A stretch of DNA of 64,000 nucleotides, from NCBI GenBank assembly GCA_964463485.1, contig CAYXDO010000007.1:1-64000 (forward strand), written 5' to 3'. The notes under the pieces were generated by a model, which was not told where the DNA came from, did not search any database, and was given only the letters and a program-made list of their open reading frames with translations. A program made the position numbers and the translations under genes. The number at the start of each line of letters is the position of its first letter. The stretch's first letter is position 1. Below, in pieces: positions 25,875 through 34,567 of this stretch. Source of the DNA: CAYXDO01 sp964463485. GTDB lineage: Bacteria > Myxococcota > Kuafuiibacteriia > Kuafuiibacteriales > Kuafuiibacteriaceae.

Positions 25875-28800
25875 TCACTCTATCCGGACGAAGTGGGCCG
25901 CGCTGCGTCCGAACGTCTCCGGCGAGTAGGTCTCTTCGGCACGGGCTCCTGGTACGGCGTAACGACCGCGCACGGTCGCGCGAACGAAGTAGCTGTGGCT
26001 GTAAGCGCCCTCCGGAAGCCGAGTGGCGAAGAGCCTGATCCCGTCGTCGCCCATGACGGCGCGATCGGCCCACTCATTCACGGGCCGTTGTCCGTACGGC
26101 AGTCGGCGGGGTTTGAAGTCAGCACCGACCAGCGGTTCGAGGCCAGCAGGGAGAGAGTCTGTGAGTATGACGTGGTAGCGTGAGGAAGGTGTCGCGAGCG
26201 AGAGCAAGACGCGCACGAGGGACCCGGCCCGGATCACGTATTCGTCGCCCTCGACGCGAACGTCGTGCGGCTGATCCACCGCCGCATACGATCGTCCGAC
26301 GAAGAATCCGCGGGAGGTCGCCGGGGCTCTGGGTCCGAGCTCATATTCGAGTCCGAGGGAAAAGTAGGCCCCTCGACCTTGGAGAGTGAGCTCGGGTGGG
26401 TCGAGCTCACGAAGAGAAGCCGTGATCGATCTGGGATTGGAGAGATCGAGAGTGGAGCCGAGGGACTTTCCGAGCCACACGTCCGCGCGGTCTGCGGGCG
26501 AAGTCTCGAAACGGCGCCGATAGGCTTCGAGGGCGAGCAAGGCAAACGCAGTGTCCGAATGAGTCCACCAGCTCGAGCCGACTCGCTCCGCCACGATGCC
26601 GGCGGCCAAAGTCCGCGCCAGGTCTGGCTCGCGCCCGAGCAGACAAAGTCCTTCGAGGAACAGCGCGGACGCGCGAAGGCGAGATGGATAGACGTACCCG
26701 GCGTCGGTTCCGTAGTCCGGAACGCGGAGCTGCGCGTAGGTTGCAGTCAGCTCGACGGCTCCGCGGAGTCGCAAGAGGAGACTCCGCAGCTCGGCCCGCG
26801 AGCTCGCGTGTGCGCGCGCCGAGAAGAGAAAGGAGAGGGCCTCCACGGGAGTGTCCGTGGGGAGGGTGCGCTGGAGGTCCGCAGATGGTGTTGGACTCGC
26901 AAGCGCGAGGACGTAGAGCGCGTAGGCTCGCAATACCGGGTGTTCCTTTCGGGCGAACGCTCTCGCAGAGTTCAGAAGACGATCCATGAAACGATCCGCG
27001 ACCACGAAGCCTCTCGCTCTGGCTCGAAGCAGCGCGTGGGTGGCATGTAGAGTTGGGTAAGTCGCCATCTCGGCGTACTCAGCCTGCTCCACCGGCCACG
27101 AAGCAAAACCGGCAGGCGAGGCCGCGGCCATCAGTTGATTGAGCGCTGCCTCGACTCGCGCCCGAGGTACAGTCGCAGTGGCAACCCATGCCAAGAGCTT
27201 CGAAGCCCGCTGCTCCGTGTTGTCGAAGATCGATGGAGCCAGATCTTGCGACGTGGCGGAGCTTGCGAACGCCCCGAAGTCGCCCGTCGCGCTGGAAGAG
27301 ATCTGAACGTCCAGACTCGCCTTCCCGGGCTGCGCTTCGGGAGGCGGCGTGATGCGTACCCGCACGGGATACTCATCGGGCACTCGCCCCGAAAGCCCGG
27401 CTCGCTCCACGAGGGAGTCCGGTTGGATAGGGAGCTGGAGCTCGATCGCGTCCCGTACGTCGGGTCCCGCGGGCCCCGGGGTGTCGCGCTTCGCTGCGGC
27501 CTCGATGAGTGCGGTGGGTTCGCTGGAGGCCCGCCCAGGAACCTCGATGAGCGCCCGACCGTGCGCAGGGAGGTCCACGGCGAAGGCCTGGAGCATCCCG
27601 AGCGCCCGGCTCCGTGCGACGACGGACGCCCGGTGCGCGACGCCGCTCGAGCTCTCGACGACGATCGGCAACAGAAATTCGTCCGACGCTCGTACGAATC
27701 GCGGCGGCGAGACGCGAACGGACAAGGGGAGCTCTGTCGTGATATCGGCGAACCCGTGGCCGAACGCGTCGCGACTGTCCGCGACGATCGCAGTAACTCG
27801 GTACCGAGTGAGAGCGTGGCCCAGGCTGAGGGGCACCTCCGCGGCGCCTTCGGCGTTCAGCGGGATCGATCCGCGGAAGAACACCGTCGGTTCGAACTCG
27901 GAGCGCAGCGCGCCCGGTGCTTTGGGTTCCCGACCCGATTCACTCGCGTAGGAAACGACTTCGCGATCACTCAGCCAATCGCTCGTGCTCCAGTCGGATT
28001 GGTAGGGATAGTGACCGCGGAACAAGTCGGAGGGTGGGTCGGGGGGTTGCCAATTCGCGAGCTCCAACACCCCTGCGTCCACGACGCTGACGATCGCGCG
28101 CATGCCGTCGGGAACCGCGTGGGTTTCGGTTTGGGCGCGAACACGGACGGTCGTCTGATCTCCCGGCGCTGCGCGCGAGGTCGACGGAGTGACTTCGACG
28201 ATGAGAGTCTCAGCTGGGCCAGGCTTCACGATGATCCGTTCCTGGTCCCACAGCACCATGGGACTCCCGTCGGGCCAGCGCCCCGTCACCGACGCCCGAA
28301 GCACGACGCCCCGAAGGTCCGAAGGGAGGAGTTGGAGTTTAGCGCGGACCGGTGAGTCGGAGAGTTGCAGACGGAGGCTGCGAGTCGAGTCCAGCGCGGG
28401 ATTTCGGACGGTGATCCAGGCCTCGCGAGCGCCTGACGGATGTGCGAGTGTCAACTCGGCAACCTGACCCACGCGATACTCGGCCGAATTCGCTCGGAGG
28501 TTGAGACCGGGCCTCGTCTCTGCTGTGGGCGATGGGTTCGTCACGAAGAGCCTGGTCCAAGTCTCGGTCGCGCGACCTGCCTCGTCGTCGGTTCGCGCTA
28601 CCAAGAAGTGATCTCCTGGGTCCTTCGTGGCGAGTCGGACCTGGGTCGGCTGTTCGTCTGACACGACTTCACCGGAGGAGATCAGGTCCAAGAAATAACG
28701 ATCCGCCCGCCACCTCCTGGCCGACAGCGACAACATCACCCGTCGCCCAGGGACAGGGCGGCCGCTCCTCGAATCGACGACGAGCGCCTGGACGTCGAGG

Positions 28801-31595
28801 GTCGAGTGTGAAGAGGCGACTCCGGATCGAAGCCCAACGGCGACCGCGGAAGGGAGGACGATCACGCTCTGGTCTGCCACACGAGCCTGGCCCGACAGAT
28901 CGAGTAAGGTCGCGCGGGCGATCAAACGCAAGTCGATCGGCGCGCGGCCCTGGGGCACGGACACTCGAACGCCGTGAGCTCCGTCGGCGTCAGTGATGCC
29001 CTCCAGGCGTGGGCCCAGACTCATGACCTGGAGGGCTACGGTTTGGTTGGGCTCGAACGAGCGCTTGGGGTCGAAGTGCTGAAATTCCCACGGCACCGAT
29101 CGACCGAAGAGGAACCTGGGTTGTCCGGGAGGCTCGTATTCAGCCGGAACCCATCCAAGCTGCCAACCCATCTTGGCCGAAGACGCCGGCCCTCCTGAGT
29201 AGTAGCGCCCGGACGAGATGAAGTCGACGCTCGATCCGGCGACGATCGGGTCGGCCGGTCCAGAGACCTGGAGCTGGACATCGGGAGGTCGAAGCGGCTC
29301 GACGGCGACTCGATGACTCTGAGAACCGAGCTCTTTGCCGTTTTTTCTCGCCGTCACGACGGATCTGACCTCCGAGGCCGCGAGGCCATCAGGGACCCTC
29401 ACGGCGAAGGTGAAGCCGCCGCTCGAGTCCAAGGAGAGCGGTCCCGACCCGAGTGGAGACTCATCGGCGACGACCTCGTAGTCGAGCTCGTCTGCAGCTT
29501 CGAGCGGGACGAGGCCTTCCTTGGCGATGCGGCGGGCCCAGCCGGCGAAGTGAGCGACCTCGCCTGACCTCACCATCCCTCTTGGGTCGAAGAGCGCGAT
29601 GAATACGTCACGGTTGTCCACCCACCCAGGTTCGGAAGCCGGTTGGCCCACGAACATGGAGTCTGCGCCCAGCTCCGCCACGAACAGGCTCGGGGCCGTG
29701 TCGCCGACGTGGAGGGTGGCGAGCCCGTCTTCGTTCGAGACGATTGGCCCGCCTACGACCTTACCTTCGGAGATTGCGGTGACGGAGGCCCCTGGGACCG
29801 GGGTGCCCGCGAGGTGAGTTACGAAGACGTCGACGCGTCGGTCACCAAACGAAGCGAACATCGAGAGCCGAGTGGCCTGGATCCAGAGTCTTCTTTCGAC
29901 TCGCCCGCGGACTTCGACGTCGAGCAAGATGTGACCGGTGGGTTGGCCGAGTACGCGCGACAAGTCGATCGCGGCCGCACCGTTGCTCGGTTCGACTTCG
30001 AGGGAACGGAGAAACCGGCCGACTTTCGGGATGCCCTTCGATCGCGTGGGAGGCGAGAATAGGCGCCGCAGATCCTCGATCACCACCTGCCTGAAATGGA
30101 GCGTCGCGGGGTGGCGAAGCGGAAGCTCGAAGTGCTTCGAACCGCTCGCATCGAAGAGTCGAATCCGCGCCCCGCGAAGGTCTGGCGGCTCCACGTCTGC
30201 CTGAATGGTGCGAGCCCGCCCGAGCTCGTTGCCGAAGACATCTCGGATCGAGCCGGGGAGAGTGACCGGAAGCCTCCTCAGTCCTTCGAGCTCGAGCGGC
30301 GAATCGATGTCGATGCGAACGAAATCTTGGGATGCCGAGACCGTCGATAGGGTCACGGACTCACCGAGGCGCACGCCGCTGAGGTTCAGGTTTTCCGCGA
30401 GCGGATTCGAGAACTGGACAGTTACGTTCCGATCTACCGTCGCGCGCAACACGCGAAGGGGCCCGAACGTGTCGAAGCCGAACGTGATGCGTGATCGCGG
30501 ACCTTTGGCCGCGAGCTCGACTTCGATTTTCGTCTGGGTAGGGAGCGGTGACGCGGGCCGCAGCAGTACGCGGCGAGAAGCCGGATACTGTCCGAGGGCA
30601 CGAAATACATATGGGTTGCCGGCGAAATCGGTGGGCCGAACAGTGCGCCGTGAACCCGCGTTCGCCGAATCGCGGTAGGTCTCTTCCTCGTCCGCGAGCT
30701 CGCAGGGCATGAGTGCGACTTTGCGCGGGCGTGACCCTTTCCAGCGAAGCTCCACTTGGCGTGCGATCTCGACGGGGTCGACCCGACGATCGAAGAGCAG
30801 CGCGATCACAGGTTCGGCGGGCTGTGGACCTGCGGCCGGAATCCATATTTCGCCGGACGAGAGCCCTTTTTTGCTCGGCCACGCGGCCAGGAGTCGAGGA
30901 GGCGGCGACGAAATGTCTTTGAGCCAGGTCTCTGTGAGTCTTTGGCCAGCCAGGGAATGGAGCCCAGCCGGCACGGTCACCCGCAGGTCGGGGATCGACG
31001 GTGGAGACCAGCTCCCGTCCTCGGAAGCAGAGTCCAGGTCGAAGACCCACGTTGCCTCGCCGATCCATCGGCCTTCGCCCGGAATTTCCGGAGTGAGCGT
31101 GGCAGGTGCAGGGCCGCCGCCGAGCCCCACCATCGGTTCCGAGAAGGTGATGGCAAGCTGTCTGAATTCCGCGGCGTCGGCGTGAGGCGAGAAGTGCGCT
31201 ACGCGCAGCGGCCCGGCCGACGGAGGAGGGGGCTTCGTCGGTTCGAGCGCTCGCAGGGAGGACGTTGAAGGAGGGGCGTCCGACCGAGTCGGTAGAGGAG
31301 GGGCGCTTGTGCGCTCGATGGGTTTCAGGAGGAGCTGTTCGAGGGCGGCGGTCTCCCGGGTGCCGAGCGGGCGGACGGTTGGCGCGGCGCTCGACGAACC
31401 CTTGATCTCGGCGACTTTCAGCTCGAGCTCGGGAACGCCCAACTCATCGAGGAGCTTTGCGCGCTCGGCGGGCGTGGCCTGGGGCGGAGCGCCAGCGTCG
31501 GCAGCCACGCACGCAGCCGCGATCATCGGAGCGAGTGAGATCGGAGCGAGCAAGCGAGCTCCGACGCTTCGTCGTTCGAGATGAACCAAACCCAC
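25875..31595 (-). CDS. alpha-2-macroglobulin family lipoprotein, no thioester Cys
   Basis: About 1906 residues, a bacterial alpha-2-macroglobulin-like protein expected in the periplasm as a protease trap. A hydrophobic N-terminus ends at a possible lipobox (PMIAAAC). Macroglobulin and bait-region-like beta domains follow. The central EPTVFFRGSIPLNAEGAAEVPLSL is typical of the domain before the thioester region. The helical thioester domain reads DNTEQRASKLLAWV where most members have GCxEQ, so the reactive Cys is replaced by Asn. The tail (YHVILTDSLPAGLEPL) matches the receptor-binding-like end. GTG at 31595 is the likely start; the frame is open to 31649. No class A PBP (pbpC) gene is adjacent, unlike the yfhM-pbpC arrangement. 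Confidence 0.88.
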   Translation of the reverse strand: MGLVHLERRSVGARLLAPISLAPMIAAACVAADAGAPPQATPAERAKLLDELGVPELELKVAEIKGSSSAAPTVRPLGTRETAALEQLLLKPIERTSAPPLPTRSDAPPSTSSLRALEPTKPPPPSAGPLRVAHFSPHADAAEFRQLAITFSEPMVGLGGGPAPATLTPEIPGEGRWIGEATWVFDLDSASEDGSWSPPSIPDLRVTVPAGLHSLAGQRLTETWLKDISSPPPRLLAAWPSKKGLSSGEIWIPAAGPQPAEPVIALLFDRRVDPVEIARQVELRWKGSRPRKVALMPCELADEEETYRDSANAGSRRTVRPTDFAGNPYVFRALGQYPASRRVLLRPASPLPTQTKIEVELAAKGPRSRITFGFDTFGPLRVLRATVDRNVTVQFSNPLAENLNLSGVRLGESVTLSTVSASQDFVRIDIDSPLELEGLRRLPVTLPGSIRDVFGNELGRARTIQADVEPPDLRGARIRLFDASGSKHFELPLRHPATLHFRQVVIEDLRRLFSPPTRSKGIPKVGRFLRSLEVEPSNGAAAIDLSRVLGQPTGHILLDVEVRGRVERRLWIQATRLSMFASFGDRRVDVFVTHLAGTPVPGASVTAISEGKVVGGPIVSNEDGLATLHVGDTAPSLFVAELGADSMFVGQPASEPGWVDNRDVFIALFDPRGMVRSGEVAHFAGWARRIAKEGLVPLEAADELDYEVVADESPLGSGPLSLDSSGGFTFAVRVPDGLAASEVRSVVTARKNGKELGSQSHRVAVEPLRPPDVQLQVSGPADPIVAGSSVDFISSGRYYSGGPASSAKMGWQLGWVPAEYEPPGQPRFLFGRSVPWEFQHFDPKRSFEPNQTVALQVMSLGPRLEGITDADGAHGVRVSVPQGRAPIDLRLIARATLLDLSGQARVADQSVIVLPSAVAVGLRSGVASSHSTLDVQALVVDSRSGRPVPGRRVMLSLSARRWRADRYFLDLISSGEVVSDEQPTQVRLATKDPGDHFLVARTDDEAGRATETWTRLFVTNPSPTAETRPGLNLRANSAEYRVGQVAELTLAHPSGAREAWITVRNPALDSTRSLRLQLSDSPVRAKLQLLPSDLRGVVLRASVTGRWPDGSPMVLWDQERIIVKPGPAETLIVEVTPSTSRAAPGDQTTVRVRAQTETHAVPDGMRAIVSVVDAGVLELANWQPPDPPSDLFRGHYPYQSDWSTSDWLSDREVVSYASESGREPKAPGALRSEFEPTVFFRGSIPLNAEGAAEVPLSLGHALTRYRVTAIVADSRDAFGHGFADITTELPLSVRVSPPRFVRASDEFLLPIVVESSSGVAHRASVVARSRALGMLQAFAVDLPAHGRALIEVPGRASSEPTALIEAAAKRDTPGPAGPDVRDAIELQLPIQPDSLVERAGLSGRVPDEYPVRVRITPPPEAQPGKASLDVQISSSATGDFGAFASSATSQDLAPSIFDNTEQRASKLLAWVATATVPRARVEAALNQLMAAASPAGFASWPVEQAEYAEMATYPTLHATHALLRARARGFVVADRFMDRLLNSARAFARKEHPVLRAYALYVLALASPTPSADLQRTLPTDTPVEALSFLFSARAHASSRAELRSLLLRLRGAVELTATYAQLRVPDYGTDAGYVYPSRLRASALFLEGLCLLGREPDLARTLAAGIVAERVGSSWWTHSDTAFALLALEAYRRRFETSPADRADVWLGKSLGSTLDLSNPRSITASLRELDPPELTLQGRGAYFSLGLEYELGPRAPATSRGFFVGRSYAAVDQPHDVRVEGDEYVIRAGSLVRVLLSLATPSSRYHVILTDSLPAGLEPLVGADFKPRRLPYGQRPVNEWADRAVMGDDGIRLFATRLPEGAYSHSYFVRATVRGRYAVPGARAEETYSPETFGRSAAHFVRIE

Positions 31596-31674
31596 GAGCT
31601 CATCATCGCACGACTGGCTGCATTCCACGAGCGAACCCCACAGGGTCACACGGCCGAAGGCTCGTCACCAAACG

Positions 31675-31880
31675 GGTCGGCGAAGCTTACGCGCAGGCAA
31701 GATGGATGTGGGTCCGCGAAGCTTACGCGCAGGCAAGATGCCTGCGCTCCCAGGGTCGGAGAAGATGGCTGCGCTCCCAGGGTCGGAGTCGGAGCGTTCC
31801 GTAGGTCCGGTATATGTGGGTCCGCGAAGCTTACGCGCAGGCGAGATGCCTGCGCTCCCAGGGTCAGAGTGGATGCCTGC
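31675..31880. repeat. dispersed repeat family, cluster C
   Basis: At least three units contain GTCCGCGAAGCTTACGCGCA followed by GGCAAGATGCCTGCGCTCCC or truncated forms, in the gap between the divergent alpha-2-macroglobulin and SulP genes. The family core is shared with clusters A and B, with A in place of C or G after AAGCTT. Any promoters for the flanking genes must lie within or around it; none is obvious. Confidence 0.85.
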
Positions 31881-31999
31881 GTATGGGAGCTCGGTGGTGA
31901 TTTTTTCGCGGCTTCGGGTCGGTGGATGCACGGGTTGCGCGAGTCTCTCGGAGTTTGCTTCGCTTCGGGCGTGGCGATGGGTGTGCTCCCGGAGGGAGC

Positions 32000-34216
32000 G
32001 TGGCCGCCGGGTCCGATCGCAAGCCTGAATCGCCGGCGGGCTCTACGGACGCTTGGGGTGGGCTCGCCGCTGCGCTGGTGGTCTTTCCGAGCTCCATCGC
32101 GTTTGGCGTGGCGTGCTTCTCGACGGTGGCTCCCGAGCTCTCGGGCATGGGTGCGCTCGCCGGCATTTTCGGTGCGGCCGCCCTGGGGCTGATCGCACCC
32201 GTGATCGGGCGAAACGGCGGGCTCATCACGGCGCCGTGTGCGCCGGCCGTGGCGGTGCTCTCCGCGGTCGCGGTCGACCTTGCCGTGCGCGGACTCAGCT
32301 CCGGTCGCGTGCTCGCGGTCTTGGCGTTGGTATCGGCGCTGGCCGCGGTCATTCAGGTGGCCTTCGGCCTGCTTCGTGCGGGCAGCTTGATCAAGTTCAT
32401 CCCGTATCAGGTGGTCTCCGGATACCTATCGGGCGTCGCGCTCATCATCGCCTCGGGCCAAATTCCAAAGCTCCTCGGCGCGCCCCGGTCGATGAGTTTG
32501 ATCGAGTCGGTTTGGCACCCGATGAGTTGGCGCTGGCCGGGGATCGTGGTGGGACTCGTGACCATTTCGGTCATGCTGGTCGCGCCGAGACTCACCAAGA
32601 GAGTTCCTGGCGCCATCCTCGCCTTACTCAGCGGGATCGCCGCGTACTTCGTGCTCGCCCTCGCCCTTCCCGAGTTGCGGACCCTCGAGCGGAACTCGCT
32701 CGTGATCGGTCCGGTGACGACCGACGGATCGATCTCGACGATGGCGACTGCTCGGTTGACCGCGTTAGCGACGTTGGAGCTTCGAGATCTGAAGCTGGCG
32801 ATCGTCCCTGCGCTTACTCTCGCCGTCCTGCTCTCGATCGACACGCTCAAGACCGGGGTCGTGCTCGACGCGATGACGCGTCGGCGATCGAAGTCCGATC
32901 GAGAGCTCGTGGGGCAGGGGGTCGCGAACGGCGTCTCGTTTCTCTTGGGCGGGCTTCCGGGCGCGGGCACGACAGGGCCCACGCTCGTGAACCTGGCGAG
33001 CGGAGGCGCCGGTGTTTCGAGCGGGATCGTCGAAGGAGTCACGGTGATCGCGCTGTACGTCTTGCTGGGTTCCTTCGTGGCGTGGGTTCCGATCGGAGCG
33101 CTCGCGGGCATTCTGATCGGTGTGGCGTTTCGAATGTTCGACTTCAAGATGTTCAAGCTGCTTCGATCGAAGGCCACCGCGATCGACTTCGTCGTCATCG
33201 CCGCGGTGGTCGTCGTGGCAGAGGGAGTCGGGTTGATCGAGGCTAGCTTGGTGGGCGTGGTGTTGGCCATTCTTCTGTTCATGCGTGAGCAGGTGAGCGC
33301 CGGGGTCGTACTCAGGAAGGGGAACCTGACGGCCGTGCGCTCGACGAGGCGGCGTTCGCGGGACGAGACGGACGTTCTCGCCGCTCATGGACACCTCGGG
33401 TTGTTCGTACAGCTCCGAGGGAGTCTCTTTTTCGGCACGACCGATCAACTCTTCACCGATCTCGAGAAGGACATGTTGGTCTGCCGATTCGTGTTGCTCG
33501 ACCTACGGCGGGTCCGCTCCATCGACTACACGGGAGCGAATCTGTTGAAGCAGATGCACGAACGACTTCACGAGCGGGAGGGTGAGTTGTTGTTGGCGGG
33601 CATGCCCACCCACGCGGCGACCGGGGTCGGGATCGAGCGGTATCTCCGGGACCTCGAGCTGGTGAATCAGGCGGACGGGATCAGAGTCTTCGCGACGCGG
33701 GACGGGGCGCTCGAGTGGATGGAGGACGTGATCATTGCCAGCGCGTCGGGGGCGCCCGCGCGTTCCGACTCGAAGCTCTCGATCGACGACGTGAAGCTGT
33801 TCGCCTCGTTGTCGCCGGAGTCGCGAGGCAGGATCTCGGGGGTAGCTCGGGAGTGGTCGGTAGGGAGCGGCCAGCGAATATTTTCGGCAGGGGAGCTCGG
33901 GGATGAGCTCTTCGTAGTAAGAAAGGGTCGTGTCAACGTGTTGCTTCCGCTCGAGACAGGGCAGCGGCACCATGTTGCCTCGATTGGGCCTGGTGAGTTT
34001 TTCGGGGAGCTGACTTTTCTGGACGGTACGGCTCGGACGGCTGACGCGGAAGCGGCCGAAGCGACGGACCTGTTCGTCATCTCGCGGCGGGACGTCGATT
34101 CGATCGCGAAGGACGACGTGGCGCTTTCCGGCCATTTCTACCGGGAGCTCGCGCGCGCCATCGCGGGCCGACTTCGGGCCGCGGACGGGGAGTTGCGGGC
34201 GCTGGAGGTTCGGTGA
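32000..34216 (+). CDS. SulP anion transporter with STAS and cNMP-binding domains
   Basis: A 738-residue inner-membrane protein. The first ~400 residues hold the SulP (SLC26) transmembrane region, from AWGGLAAALVVFPSSIAFGV through GLLRAGSLIKFIPYQVVSGYLSGV and GGLPGAGTTGPTLVNLASG. A STAS domain follows (about 455-585, LRGSLFFGTTDQLF and VLLDLRRVRSIDYTGANLL). The last ~130 residues are a cyclic-nucleotide-binding domain (about 605-738: IFSAGELGDELFVVRKGRVNVL, GPGEFFGELTFLDGTARTADA). The cNMP phosphate cassette has FGELTFLDGTART. The anion is unknown (sulfate, bicarbonate or other). GTG at 32000 is preceded by GGAGG at 31991-31995; this start keeps the first helix intact. Confidence 0.9.
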   Translation: MAAGSDRKPESPAGSTDAWGGLAAALVVFPSSIAFGVACFSTVAPELSGMGALAGIFGAAALGLIAPVIGRNGGLITAPCAPAVAVLSAVAVDLAVRGLSSGRVLAVLALVSALAAVIQVAFGLLRAGSLIKFIPYQVVSGYLSGVALIIASGQIPKLLGAPRSMSLIESVWHPMSWRWPGIVVGLVTISVMLVAPRLTKRVPGAILALLSGIAAYFVLALALPELRTLERNSLVIGPVTTDGSISTMATARLTALATLELRDLKLAIVPALTLAVLLSIDTLKTGVVLDAMTRRRSKSDRELVGQGVANGVSFLLGGLPGAGTTGPTLVNLASGGAGVSSGIVEGVTVIALYVLLGSFVAWVPIGALAGILIGVAFRMFDFKMFKLLRSKATAIDFVVIAAVVVVAEGVGLIEASLVGVVLAILLFMREQVSAGVVLRKGNLTAVRSTRRRSRDETDVLAAHGHLGLFVQLRGSLFFGTTDQLFTDLEKDMLVCRFVLLDLRRVRSIDYTGANLLKQMHERLHEREGELLLAGMPTHAATGVGIERYLRDLELVNQADGIRVFATRDGALEWMEDVIIASASGAPARSDSKLSIDDVKLFASLSPESRGRISGVAREWSVGSGQRIFSAGELGDELFVVRKGRVNVLLPLETGQRHHVASIGPGEFFGELTFLDGTARTADAEAAEATDLFVISRRDVDSIAKDDVALSGHFYRELARAIAGRLRAADGELRALEVR

Positions 34217-34250
34217 GTGGCGGTGAGTGGCGGTGAGTGGCGGTGAGTGG
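34211..34250. repeat. four tandem copies of a 10-bp unit
   Basis: CGGTGAGTGG is repeated exactly four times, overlapping the stop codon region of the SulP gene (TGA at 34214-34216). Slippage here would not change the protein except at its last codon. Confidence 0.95.
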
Positions 34251-34315
34251 GACAGAAGGGTCGAGGAGACCGACCTGCCGTCGACGACGAAGTGATTGCT
34301 CGAGACGTTACAATT

Positions 34316-34530
34316 CAAATGTAGTCCCGAGCGACATTCGCCGACGGCGAGCCGGCGCCTTTTCGAGCGGGTCGGCCGGACGATTTTTTGGTGAGACACA
34401 GTACCATGTAGTCCCAACCGGCATTCGAGTCGACTCACCCGAAATCAGCTCGAGCACACCGGCGCCGACGAGGTTTTTGGCGGAGACGGGCATTTAGGAG
34501 ATGTAGTCCCCGCCGGCATTCAGCGCCGGT
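34316..34530 (-). repeat. three-unit noncoding repeat downstream of the TROVE gene
   Basis: The motif TGTAGTCCC (plus-strand reading) occurs at 34320-34328, 34407-34415 and 34502-34510, each followed two bases later by CGRCATTC or CCGGCATTC. The second and third are preceded by a conserved TTTTTGG-YG-RGAC block. Unit spacing is 87 and 95 bases. The stretch 34217-34567 has no convincing gene. It lies directly downstream of the TROVE gene on the same strand, where Ro-bound RNAs are sometimes encoded, but I see no Y-RNA consensus, so a dispersed intergenic repeat is equally possible. Confidence 0.6.
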
Positions 34531-34567
34531 GCGCTCGAAACTTTCGATTGTCATAGATCCAGTCCGA

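Noticed and set aside
34316..34530. Confident Y-RNA gene call
   Set aside because: No recognisable Ro-binding stem consensus or tRNA-like module could be identified by eye; kept only as a candidate.
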